Origin: Otis tarda | Lineage: Eukaryota > Chordata > Aves > Otidiformes > Otididae | Length of the DNA stretch: 64,000 bases | NCBI GenBank assembly: GCA_026413225.1 | Contig: CM048572.1 | Location: forward strand, 6,634,001-6,698,000 | Direction of reading: 5' to 3' | Shown: piece after piece, positions 1 to 11,300 of the stretch | Layout: every line of letters begins with the position of its first letter | Numbering within the stretch: position 1 is the stretch's first letter | Position numbers and translations under genes: made by a program | Notes under the pieces: generated by a model | Database searches by the model: none | Seen by the model: only the letters and a program-made list of their open reading frames with translations | Told to the model about the DNA's origin: nothing

Positions 1-2613
1 GCAGAAGTATTGCCTGTTTCAAACCACTGCCTGGCCCTCATCCCACCCCAAAAGGCCCTTGGGCTCACCCTTCCTTCTAGCTCGCCCTCACTGTCCTGGC
101 TGCTGGAGCCGGGCAGGGAACAGGCCGCAAGGTTTGGGTGAGCTGCTCTCTGTTCCTGGTCCCGTGCGGCCATGGGGACGGCAAGCCCCAGGGTTAGGGT
201 CCAGCGCCAGGATCAGACACCTGCCCCTGTGGGACCCGCACGATGTGTCCCCTCCGTGTGCAGGGCTTTGCGCACTGGAGGGATTTGGTGCTGTGACATG
301 AGTGGTGGCGTGCTGTCTTCACCCCTGTCTTCCAGCCCTTTCCCGGAATGGCTTCATCTCCAGCCCAGGCTGGCTGCGGCTCCGGCACTGACACATTTTT
401 GGCCCACTGTGCTTGTTACGCTGAGATGCGTTTTGACTCCAGAGGAGAGTGCACACGGCTTTATCTGTTTTCCAGCCACCTCGCATGAATTTCCTTAGGC
501 ACTTTCATGCCCTATTAGGGTAAGAAGGAGCATGAACTTTCAGTAGCTGCAAGGAGAAAGCATCTACTGGGCAGCAAAAGGCTTTCTCCAGGGCTTCCCA
601 GATCTTTGGGGTTGAAGCAAGCGGGGCTGTGGCTTGCAGGGATCCCTGAGGAGCAGTAGAGTCGGGATGGCAGGACATAAGTCCCAGCGATGGGTATGGC
701 TCGGACAGCCAGCCAGGCAGGGAAAGTGGAATTAATGGGCTCTTCAGTCTGACCTTGTGGGAAATCCTTATCTCAACAGCTTACAGACACAGAAAGGGAA
801 AAATGAAGTGTGACTTTAATCTACAAAACAGACTGTAGAAAATGGTAGTTGCTCGTTCAGTTCATCTGCTGGAGCAGGAAGGCTTTGACTCTTATCCAAG
901 TGCTTGAAATCAGCTGGCAGGGAGCTAGACTATAAAATCATCTGATTCAGTCAGGCTTTGCTGAGAGGTTATCGTCATTTCAGTGGAATGTGAAATAGGC
1001 TTATCTTGAAAAAGAAAAAGTATTTCAGTAAAATGTCCAATTTAAATATAAAGCCTGAGATACAGAAACCCTCCCTCCTTCTGGAGAAGGTGCATTTTTT
1101 TTTCAGCTTATCCTAGTGCCAAGCCAGAGCTCTTTGGCTTTCTGAGTCTGAGTTTGCCGTTTTGCTCCTACGAGCCCTGCTGAGCCTTCAGCGAGCGCCA
1201 GGGCGGACCTGGTGTCCCATCCGCCTGGGCACTGTCGGCAGCCTTGGGTGCAGACGTAGGAGACGCGGGTGCTGCAGCCCGGGCAGCAGGCTGGCAGCCC
1301 TTGCAGCTCCCTGTCCCTCTCTTGTTTCTCCTGGACCTCAGATCTGTGAACGTCAACTCGAGAAACCTATGGCGCTGGGAGAAAAATGCTTCTGCCTTAA
1401 ATTTTGATGAATAATTGGGCTTCTGACCAAATGCAATATTTTGAGAAATCTGCCTGCTTTCATTTTCTCAAAAAAAAACATTTCCTGCTTTTCTTTTCTG
1501 ACTGGGGGAAAAAAAAATCATCACAAAACAGATACTGCAGTTCCTCACTCTTTCTATCTGGATTACTGAAATCTGAAAAATATTCGAGTTAGGAGTTGCT
1601 AAAATTTTTGGTTGAAAAAGCTGACAATCTTGGAAAGAAAACACATTACTTTCTGACCCGTTTTAGTGCTGGCGGGGCTGGCAATCGGGTAAAACATGCT
1701 CGGATTGTGAATGCTGTCCATTTGGCAGACCTTGAGGCTGGAGATGAGGTCCCGGGTCAGACTGGGCTCCCTCGAAACAAATGACTGCTGCAGCCCTGGT
1801 GTTTTTGTGGAAGTGGGAATTCATTCCTCTGGGCAGGGCAGGGAGGCAGGAGCACATGGGGGAAGAAGGCTGGAAGACCCTGATGGCGCTGTGCTGTAAA
1901 GGAATTTTGATGCACTTAGCGGTGGGATAACCTGGCTGCTTTGATCTTGCTGTGGTGGCTGAGGGTCCCCAGAGCGTTAGCTGAGTTCTGTTGTAAAGGT
2001 GTGGTGGAAGCTGGAAAAAATCAGTGGTTTTAGTGCATAGTCCAAGGCTGTGCTGCTCTGGGACCCTCACTCCTCTGGGCTCTGCTTGATCTGCACCCAG
2101 GGCAGCACAGTGGAGAGTGGACCTGAGAACCAGGGGGAGGAGGAGGGAGAGTCCAGTGGGGCAGCTGCAAATCCCCCTTTTTTTTTTCCCCAAAGATATC
2201 TCTGTGGGTGCTCTCATGAGCTGCTCCCAGCCTGGCTGTACCAGCAGGACGGGCTCTGGCAGGGCGATTTGCTGCCTGTCCTACCTGCCTGGGGCCGATG
2301 TGGCAGCCCTGGGGCCATGCTGCTGTACCGGTGGCCCTTTGAGCTGGCAGGCTCTGGCTTGCACTGCTCCATTTAGAGCTGGCTCCAGGCAGCTGCTGGC
2401 TGGCATCCGAGCACTGCGGGGCAAATGGAAAGCAGCTGCAGTCTGCGCTGGCCCCACTGACTTATTGCAGGCCACGGGCTACCATGCGGGCTGGCATGGC
2501 CAAGCCCTGTCGACTAGCCGCGCACCCAGCCCGCTCAGCTCGCTGGGCAATCAAGGCGACAGAGATTGATTGAGCACACCTCCCATACGCAGGACCAGCG
2601 TGCGTAGGTTGTC

Positions 2614-2653
2614 ATCTTACTGCAGACAGCTGCAGATCTGTCTGCTGTAAGAT
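2614..2653. repeat. 16-bp imperfect inverted repeat (hairpin)
   Basis: Arm 2614-2629 pairs with 2638-2653 at 15 of 16 positions; the exception is a T-T opposition at 2621/2646. The loop is 8 bases. The arms carry CAGAC/GTCTG, and a CAGCTG E-box lies at 2627-2632. It is too short for a normal pre-miRNA, so palindromic protein-binding DNA is as likely as an RNA stem. Function is unknown. Confidence 0.5.
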
Positions 2654-3575
2654 TAATATCACTTTTACTGTTCCGAGGGGAAGTATCCCTTGGTGAAAGA
2701 TGCAAGTGGCTCTGAGCTATTTAGAGCCGAGGATAACATTTCGGTATTTTAAAAATTCACCAAGTAATCATAAAGGTTAATGCTTGCTGAGCTCATTAGG
2801 TGGCAGGGAGCTCTGCCAGGCCTGTGCTCCTGAAGCACTGCACGGAAAAGGATGCTTCACTCCCGGCTGAATGTTTGTGCCCTTTCTGTGGAAGGAAGGA
2901 GAAAAGGTCCAACTTATCCGGCTAAGTAGCCTGGGCGTATACAGAGTGCCACTACTTCTGTGTAAGTGCTGGTACCGTGAGTGAAAAGCCTGGGGCATCC
3001 TGTCAGCTGGCTGCAAGGAGGAGCAGGCTGGAGGGCAGAGATGCTCTCCATGGTCAGGATGGTTTCTCTTTTTGGATTTCTTTTACGGTGATATGGAGGT
3101 GTTTCCTTTAGGAGGCAGTTTGTCTTGATTTATGGTTAATTCACAATTGGGATCACGCCTTGCAGATGCAGAGTCTGTAATATAAGCCAGCAAAGACTCA
3201 TGGCCCCCAGGGATGTCAGAGTCTAAATTTGAGTGGCTACGTGCACATGAGTGATGGAGTAAAAAGAGCAAAAGCACAGTAAAAGGTAGAGCTGTCTTCC
3301 AGGGCAGGACACTCGTGGGGTGGGACACACAGATGGGTTTGAATGTGGACAGGGAAAGTGTCACAAGCAGTGAACTGAAAAGGGATTTGGTTGCGGGCAA
3401 ACGAGGGTAGCAGAGCTTTGCTGTTATCTCCATGCACATGGAGGCGGAGGGAGAGGCACAAAGGAGATGGATTGGGACTGAGCAGGGAGAAAACGATGCT
3501 CCAGCTGTAGAGGTGACACAAGTCCAGAAATGGTCTGGAAAACGAAGAAGCTGGAAAGTGTCTGTCCTGGTCAGG

Positions 3576-3637
3576 TCATAGAATTCTGGAACGGTTTGGG
3601 TTGGAAGGGACCTTTAAAGGTCATCTAGTCCGACCTC
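3576..3637 (-). mobile_element. CR1 LINE 3'-end fragment
   Basis: Read on the minus strand, this short piece ends in the typical avian CR1 tail: a segment around 'ggtcccttccaacccaaacc' followed by an ATTCTATGA-like terminus. Only about 60 bases remain, as expected for a heavily 5'-truncated LINE insertion. It lies antisense within a JPH2 intron. No coding capacity is left. Confidence 0.75.
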
Positions 3638-6600
3638 AACACAGATCTGTGTTGGTCAGGTCTGTGTGTTCTTGCCCTTCATGATGTGAACACAGAGGAC
3701 CGTGTTGCCATCAGTAAAAGCACTTCTGCAGCTTTCCCTTTCGAGCGCTGCAAACATTCCTGCCAAGACTAACCGTTATCTTAAGTTTCTTCAGAAGGAC
3801 AAAATTATTTCTGCTAGATACTGGAACAGGAATTTGGCTGGTGGTGGAAAAGCCAGTTTCCCGGAGAGGGGACTTTAACAGAAGTCTTCCTTCCTAGAGC
3901 TGACTGATGAATTTTAATTGCTTAATGACCTTTTTTTTTTCAGCTTATTATATTGAGAATGGCAAGAAAAAGGTGCTCAGTTGATCCTTCCTCAGGGTTT
4001 GCTGAATCAACGGGATGAGGCAGACTCTGGCGAAGGAAGGATGGCACTGGACGGGTCTGTCTTTCCCTTAATAAGCAAATGTGCAAAAGCTTGGGCAGAG
4101 AGCTGAGCTCTTTCCCTGTTTCTAGCCGCAAGGTCATCGCTGCACCTGCAGGCGCCCCAGCCCTGTCTGGTATTTGCAGTATTTTCTGCCAATTCCAATC
4201 TCATTTACAGTCTAATCCAATGTGGATGTGCAAAACCGCATAAACTGTCCAAAGAGACGGGCATGCTGGCTCAGCTTGGGGTCTCACCTGTTAGCGCGGT
4301 GCTCAGCTGCGGCTCGTGTATCCACAGGGGATTTTAGTAGCAGTCGGAGGAATGATTCGGGCAATGTTTCTGGGAGGCGGCCAGGCAGGACAGGAGTGGT
4401 GCTCTGTCCTGCACTGGTACAAAAACAATTAGAGTATTAGAGCCCTGCCAGAGGAGCAAATAAAACAGCAGAGGCATTTAACCCTCCTTCTCCCACCTGT
4501 CCAGCCAGGGTATGAAGCCTCCCTGCCCAGGGCGGTCCCAGAGCAGACACTGTGACCCAACTGGTGCTGCTGGGAGGCAGCAGGGCTGGGGTGGGGGCTG
4601 CAGACGTTACCCGCAGACCTGCCCTCGGCTCAGCGTGGGGCTGCTGCTCCTCCTTGCAAAGAATTCACCGGAGCTATTTTTAATGGTGCTGCCTGGGGAG
4701 ACGGCTCAGGGTGAAATTGGGAAGCGCTCATCCCGGACAGTACTTCCTTGCTTGGGATGGGGAGTGCTGGTGTTGGTTTGTAAAGGACCCTCTTTGTGTT
4801 TGTTGCCCTCGATGGGCATGTTTAACGTTCATGGTTTGTTTCTGGCGCTATTTTGAAAAAAGGCTTTTGAATTTTGCTGCTGGGTGCTATGAAATCTGTG
4901 GGCCTCTGCTTCAGTTTCATCCCAAGAATTTTTCCTTCTTATGTATTTCCCTATTATATATTTCATGTCTGAGGTTCAAAAATCACCTTCTAGCCTCCCT
5001 CAAACCCCCTGAGCTTTTTTTCTCCACCGCTGCACCTGGCAGACCCCAGGCCCTGGGCTGGCAGAGGTTTTTGTGCTGCCAGTTGCGTGCGCGGAGCTCT
5101 CCCAGGGCGGTTGGTATTTGTCTCGTGCTTTGCAGCCAGGGCCAAGTTTTTCTCGCCGTCGAGCACACAGGCACTGCTAGCCCTGTGGATAAATAATTGA
5201 TTCAGAAATACTCTAGGCAAGTTAGATGTTGTTGTTATGGTGGGGCCCTTTCTTCCAGGCTGTGCTTTGTCACAGTTTTACTAAACCCTCAGCGTAGTTT
5301 TTTGGAGGGTGCGAGCAGCAGTGCCTTCCCTTCGTGCGCCAGGGATGCGTGGCACAGCCAGAGGAGCTGGGGAGGACAACTTCAAACACCATGCTGTGCC
5401 TCTAAGACAGATGTTCATCATCTGGCCACTGCTGTAATAAGTGATCTCAGCGATGGTGGGACCCAGCGGGGTCCAGGCTGCTAGCCAGAGGAGAGCAGTG
5501 CTCTGCCTTGCACCGTGGCATCCCTGGGACACTGGCAGGGCCAACACGTGGTGTACCGGTGTTGCCAGATTTGAGGCTGCCACTGCATTGGTCTCAGCCC
5601 TCCCATATCAAGCACTTGTGGGTAACTTTGCAAGCAGAGGTCAGGTATGTCCCACTGGGGGATCCCAAAGTCAGCTTGCTGTCACAGCTCTGTGCGTGGA
5701 GCTTGTTGTAAAGCCCTGGTACCCCTGGGGCCATGATGGCCTGCAGTGGTGGCTCAGCCCAGCCAGCTCAGCTCCTCAGCACCCACAGCATCCTTGCTGC
5801 AGCCTCTGCAAGCCATGTTGGGGTCTTCCCGGCGTCCCCACCTCTTTACCCCACACAGCAGCCCCTCCAGCATCTCTGGAGGAAAGGAGATCTCCATCAG
5901 GAGATGAGTGTAATTGGAAGCTGTCTTGTCACCCCCAGACTGTCCCCTTGCATTGGCCTCAGTCGCTGGAGGAGAGCTGAGCATGTGGGAGCCGCCTGCA
6001 CCCATTTGATAACACATCAGCATGAGTCTGGGTATGTCCCTATTAGCAGAGGGAGCAGACCCCACATCCAGTCCAATTCCAGGCTACTTTTTTGGAAGTC
6101 ACCTTTAGGAAAGCTTGCCAAGAGCTGCCTGCTGCTCCCCCAGCTGTGGCCAGCTGGCTGGTTGTGTGGCTGGGAAGTGGCCGGGATAGCCTCTGCCTGG
6201 CTCAGTAACCAGCTGAAAGGGAGGATTTTATCTCTGTATGGTGAATCCCATCCTCTGAGAGCAGCAGGACAAAGCCAGGGCTCGGAGCACGTCCTGCCGG
6301 GGTGAAGAGCTGGATCCTTGCTGTGCAAGCTTCTTCTCGGGGCCGGCGCCGGGCAGGCTGTGTGCCCCACGCACAACGTGCTCAGTCCACTCTAATCCCC
6401 CAGGCATGGAAAGTGTAGAAACATCCCCCTTGGCCTCTGCCAGATTATAGTGGAATTAATCATGCTGATTATATGCTACTAAAAAAGGAGGTGCTTTCTC
6501 TGTTCAGAGCTGCCTTAGACCTCCTGCTTGCAAGCAGCAGCTTAAAATTGCTGTTTTCTGCCTCATCATATCCTGTCTCTGTGTTTTTCGGGAGCTGTTA

Positions 6601-8204
6601 TAATTTTGGACAAAAAGACCAAGAATGACAGCAATCCCAGGCAGCTCGGCCTGAAGAGAACATGGGGAGATAACGTGTGAGTGTGGGCAGGGAGGTGAAT
6701 CATGGCTCCAGTGGAGCGGGATGTCATCCCAGGGAGAGACAGGCTGGGCCACAGCAGCTCCGCACCCTCTTCTCTGTCGCAGGGCCCTCAACAGCATTTT
6801 CGGCTCCCCATCAAGTCACACTGTTGCCTGTATCAGTTGGGATTAATGCCCTACACCTAATTATTTCCCTGCAGCAGCTCGTAGTGGTGTGTGTGTGTGT
6901 ATATCTATATTTTCTGCCTTTCAAGGGTCTCAGAACAGCATTTCTATCCCCTTTTCATTGCACCTGTTGAGTATTCAGACTAAAGCTAGTCTTGTCTGCA
7001 TACTGCGTCTCAGTTTAATGGGAAAGAATTAATCCTGATTTCATGACTGATAGTCCAAGAATTCCTCTGAAGCATTTTCACTGCAGAGATGAGAACTGCG
7101 TCTTTCCTCATTTTTTGGTCCTAAAACATGACCAGATACCAACCTGAGTCTGCAAAGGGCTCATCAGACACTGTAAGACCACATTAAAGGTGGTAATTCA
7201 TAGTGAATTGGTGTTTGAAGGCTGATAACTGCTTATCTAACTGGCCACACAAAAAGATGTGGTTTTGCATGCGCAGCTCCGTTACATGCGGCAAGGGAGA
7301 TATGGGGAACCTTGGCAAATGTGATAGAGCATGGGGAAAGCGGCTCTCCGTAAGCCCCGGGTGGAACAAAGCAGCTGAACATACGGTGCTTCACCCTCCC
7401 TTATTTTTAAGGTGTGACTTTGCTGTTTGAAGTCAGCTCCTTCCCAGACTGTGAGCAGCTGGGCTATAAACCCAGCCCTACTTTTAGCATAAAGATCGCA
7501 GGGCCCTGAGTGCGAGGCATGCGAGGAATATGACAGCCGGCCAGCGAAATAACTCTGATCGCGCTGTAGGCACACGGAGCAAGGAGGAGATGTGCAGGGA
7601 AGGAGTGGAGAGGACTCCAAGCTGCGAGGGAGGGAATAGCTCTGCCTTTCCTAGCACCGGTGAGAGCAGCGCCCTGGGCTGCAGCGAGTAAAGTTGCCCC
7701 TTGGATGAGCTGTGCTGTTTGCTGGAGAGCTGTGGGAGAAACATTTGGGGTAAAACGTGTCCGGCACGCTGGGCAGGGGCACACTGGCAAGGTGCAGCAG
7801 CTCAGGGCTGGTGACAGCACAGCGGTGTTTAGCCATTACGTTACTGTCCCTTTATGCTCCAAAGATGCCTGCGACAATGCTGTAGGCATTCCTCTGAGCT
7901 AGGTTTTCAGTGCTTTGCAGCACGGCAGCAAGCCCATGTGAACATGCTTGTGTTTCCAAATACACCTGCGCTCTTTCCTCGTGGGGCTAAGTGCAACCTT
8001 CGCACCTTAGCCTTGAGCATCTTTGCCCCTTGCTTGTTGAAAATCTGGTCTTTTCTCCTCGAGTGTGGGGGTTTTGAGTAATTTTGGGCAGGCTCTGAGT
8101 GCTACGTTTAGGCCAGATGGGCTGATTTGATTTTGTTCCTGGACAGCGTCCAGGCTGATCTCGGCTCGGACAGTGCTCACTGCTGTCCTCTCTTCTCTCC
8201 ACAG

Positions 8205-8323
8205 GACAGCTCACGCCAAAGCCAAGGCTGAAGCGTCTGAGCAGGCGGCTCAAGCAGCTAACAACGAGTCGGGCATAGCCAGGATGATGGCTAGGGAGCT
8301 CTCCCCAGACTTCTACCAGCCAG
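8205..8323 (+). CDS. JPH2: JPH2 exon 3: end of alanine-rich helix
   Basis: Acceptor ctctccacag precedes 8205 and donor gtgaga starts at 8324. The 119 bases give one closing base of a codon, 39 full codons beginning [10 protein letters not shown] and ending SPDFYQP, and the first G of a glycine codon. The Ala/Lys/Glu-rich composition fits the long alpha-helix predicted to span the dyad cleft. SPDFYQP is nearly invariant among junctophilins. Confidence 0.95.
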
Positions 8324-11300
8324 GTGAGACCAGAGGCATCCTTTAAGAGGGATTTTGCAATTTCCTTGGATAATCTGTTCAAGTGCTTCACCCGCTTTAT
8401 AACTCTGCAAGTTGCCCTCCTGTCTATCCTAAATCCTCTTTTGCACAAGTTCAAGCAGATCCTTGTAGTGGGTGATGTGCTGTCCTCCTTACACTGCTGT
8501 TTTACCTGCAGGAATAGGTTACCATAGCCTGGAGGAAAAGCCCACAGCCCCTCAGCCTCCCCTTGTGTTTCTCCACACACTGAAGCCCTCCAAGCACCAG
8601 GCAGGGCAGACAGCGAGCTCGGGTCTGTGTGCAGTGCTCCTGTAGATACATCCCTCGTGGCTTTTTCTTGGAACAGCTTTGCACATTGACTTACAAGCCC
8701 ACATCATGTGGGGTCCCACACTGCACCAGGGTGCAATCAGACTCTGCTAATTAGGTGCTGTAATAGCCTATAAGAAATTTGCTGATGCAGAATACTACTT
8801 CCTTGTTTCCATATGTATTTGTTAGCATCACTGCTGATTATTTGGCAGGGAAGACACTTGGGAGGTTCCTTCTGTGAGACCAAGCACTGAGGATTAGTAG
8901 ATAGGAAGTGTAATATGAGAAGCAGTATTGTAACTGCCATTACCTTTCCCTAAGCGGAGTTAGCTAGAGATAGGTTCTTCCTGGGAAGCTTTCCCTTCCA
9001 GAGAGGGAAGGTAGTAGCAGAGCAGAAAACAAGGATCCATTTGCCTACATGTTCATCCTATCTTTCTTCTTGTCTGGCTGTGTTACCTGGAAGAAGTGCC
9101 CTGCAGCTGCCAAGGCAGGATTGCGAAGGACTGTCACAGTGGCAAAACTGAGGGTAGGAGCCAAACGTCAGCACCTACTCAGCAAAACCTGTTGCCAGCT
9201 CCTGCTCTGATTTCGGTGCCGCCAGGTCTCTGGTACTACAGCCCGGCACAGGGCGTGCAGTGGGGAAGGGGAACAGCTCATACCCGGCGCTTGGCCGGGC
9301 AGAGTCATGCTGATAGATTTTACCCTGTACTCCCACCTTGCCCTGCACCTGGAGAGACTCTGTGCTGGAGGGCTGCCCATTCCTCCCCGCAGCCCAGCGA
9401 GGCCCGTTGCAGCTGGCTTTGAGTGGGGAAACACCACAGCGCCCAGGCGTGGGCATGAGCCAGCATGTGGCACTTCATTTAACAATAGCTAAACGTCACT
9501 TGATCCTGACATAAGCCCCGGAGCTGCCACTCACCGCTCCGCATTCACCCTTTGCACACTGGGATATTTATAGCTCAGAGGCAAAGGAAACTGGAATTCC
9601 TGATGGGAGGTTTTTGACATCCAGCTAGATTATTTTTTCCACCCATGGCAATTGAATGAGACAACTGAAACAGTCTCTGCAAAATGCCTGAAACAGCCTG
9701 TCCTCCACTCCTGGTTCCTTGGGTGCTGAATCCTCTTGCTGCTTTTACGTAAGGGCTTTGCTTGGGTCCTGGCCTCTCTCGATGGCCTTGTAAACTCTTG
9801 ATGCATGTTCTTCTTCTATGATTCTTTTAAATCTCTAAATTCCCAAAGTGCACAACAAGGTCTCTTCTTGCATGGTTGCACTGTCCAGGAGCAAACAGAC
9901 AAAAGTCCACCCTTGGATTTTGCTAGGTGTCGGAGCTGCGGATCGCACAGTCAGGAGAACCTGGCAGTGTTCAGCAGCTGCATTTCCCCCTGCTATCCCT
10001 GGGTTTGACACAGGGCAGTCTTGCTCAGCAAGCCTCACCTCTCTAACAAGTATTTAGCCCTGCGTTTCGTTTACGATATCAACCCTAATAGCTTAGAGGA
10101 GAGGGATGTAAGCCAAAGCCCATGCTGAAATGTTGTGCTGAAGGTCAGGAGGTGAGGAGGATCTGGGGTTGTGCGATGTGCTCCAGGCAGTTGGGTTTTT
10201 CTGGTGTGAATTATTCAGGAGGAGAAGAAAGCAGCAGGAGAGAGCAAGGAGCCTGGAGCTGCAGGCAGCCTATTTTGAGGAGTCTGAACAACTGTTGAAA
10301 TGGCTTCCAAATAATCCACTTGCAGCCAGAAATAAATGGCCCTGAATGGGTCAGTTGCCTGCTGAGTGACAGGAGTGTGCAGGCAGGGCAGAGCAGCTAA
10401 AATCAGTGCCCTCTTCCTCCCCACCGTCCCCTCCGAGCGGAGGCGTTGCCTGCGTGGGCAGGAGGTGGAAGCACGCAAATCACACCACTGATTTATTAGA
10501 GGGAAAGGAGCACCAATCCCAATTTCCCAACCAGGCTCAATTCTTCATTAGTCCTTGGGGTGGAGGAGACGAGGGGAGAAATTGTAAGGTAGCTGGGGAC
10601 GGTGGTGCTCCAGGGCCTGTGCTGTTCAGGAGCACTGAGCAAGCCCTGTACGTCTGAACCCTCAGCGTCACTTGGATTCAGCAGAATGAGCCCAAAGCCA
10701 GTCTCTAAGGCAGGTGCGGTGATGTGTGGGGACCCTTGTCCCAGCACAAGTCCCAGCATGCGGAGCACTGTGCAGGGTTGTTATTCCAAAAGATATTCCC
10801 CATTGTTCAGTGGTGGATTTTGCTCAGCCAGCCACCCAGCACGGTGGTTATCTTCAGTGCCAGGCTCTGGCTGACTTCCCCAGACCTAGCTGGGCTGCAG
10901 TTTGCTTGGCAGACAGGACATAGGGTTAACAAGAAGGAAAGATTTATTGATAGGTGAATAATAGAAGCAAGGGATGCCTTGCTAGGAGCTGACAAGTCAG
11001 CATGGGGAAGTTGGATGGGAGCCGGATCCTCTTTAGCCCCGAGGTAACCCATCTGTGTGACTGCCAAAAGCTGGGCTGCAGGTTTTTATAGTTTCTTTAC
11101 CCTCATCTGGAGCTCCCCGCCTGCTCTTTGGGCTCTTCCCAGCCGGAGAGCACACACTGGGGCTCCTGGGGGAAATCTCTCCTGGAAGCAGGCTCTGGTT
11201 TGGGAGCAGCTCCTCTCGCAGCCCCAGTGGCTCCTCTTGCAGTTGTCTGCAAACCCGTCAGGGCTGGGGACGTGGCTGTCAATGGTGCCGTGGTGGAGCT

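Larger units (their letters stand above)
1..8204 (+). other. JPH2: JPH2 intron 2 (3' part)
   Basis: This non-coding stretch ends in a pyrimidine-rich tract and an AG at 8203-8204, directly before the first JPH2 exon in the window. I found no exon-like segment on either strand; the open frames here are short and resemble no family I know. It contains a CR1 tail near 3576, an imperfect hairpin at 2614-2653, an inverted TAATCA/TGATTA pair at 6457-6471 and a short GT run near 6887. The intron number assumes that the conserved junctophilin exon plan applies, with the MORN-repeat exons upstream of the window. Confidence 0.8.
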
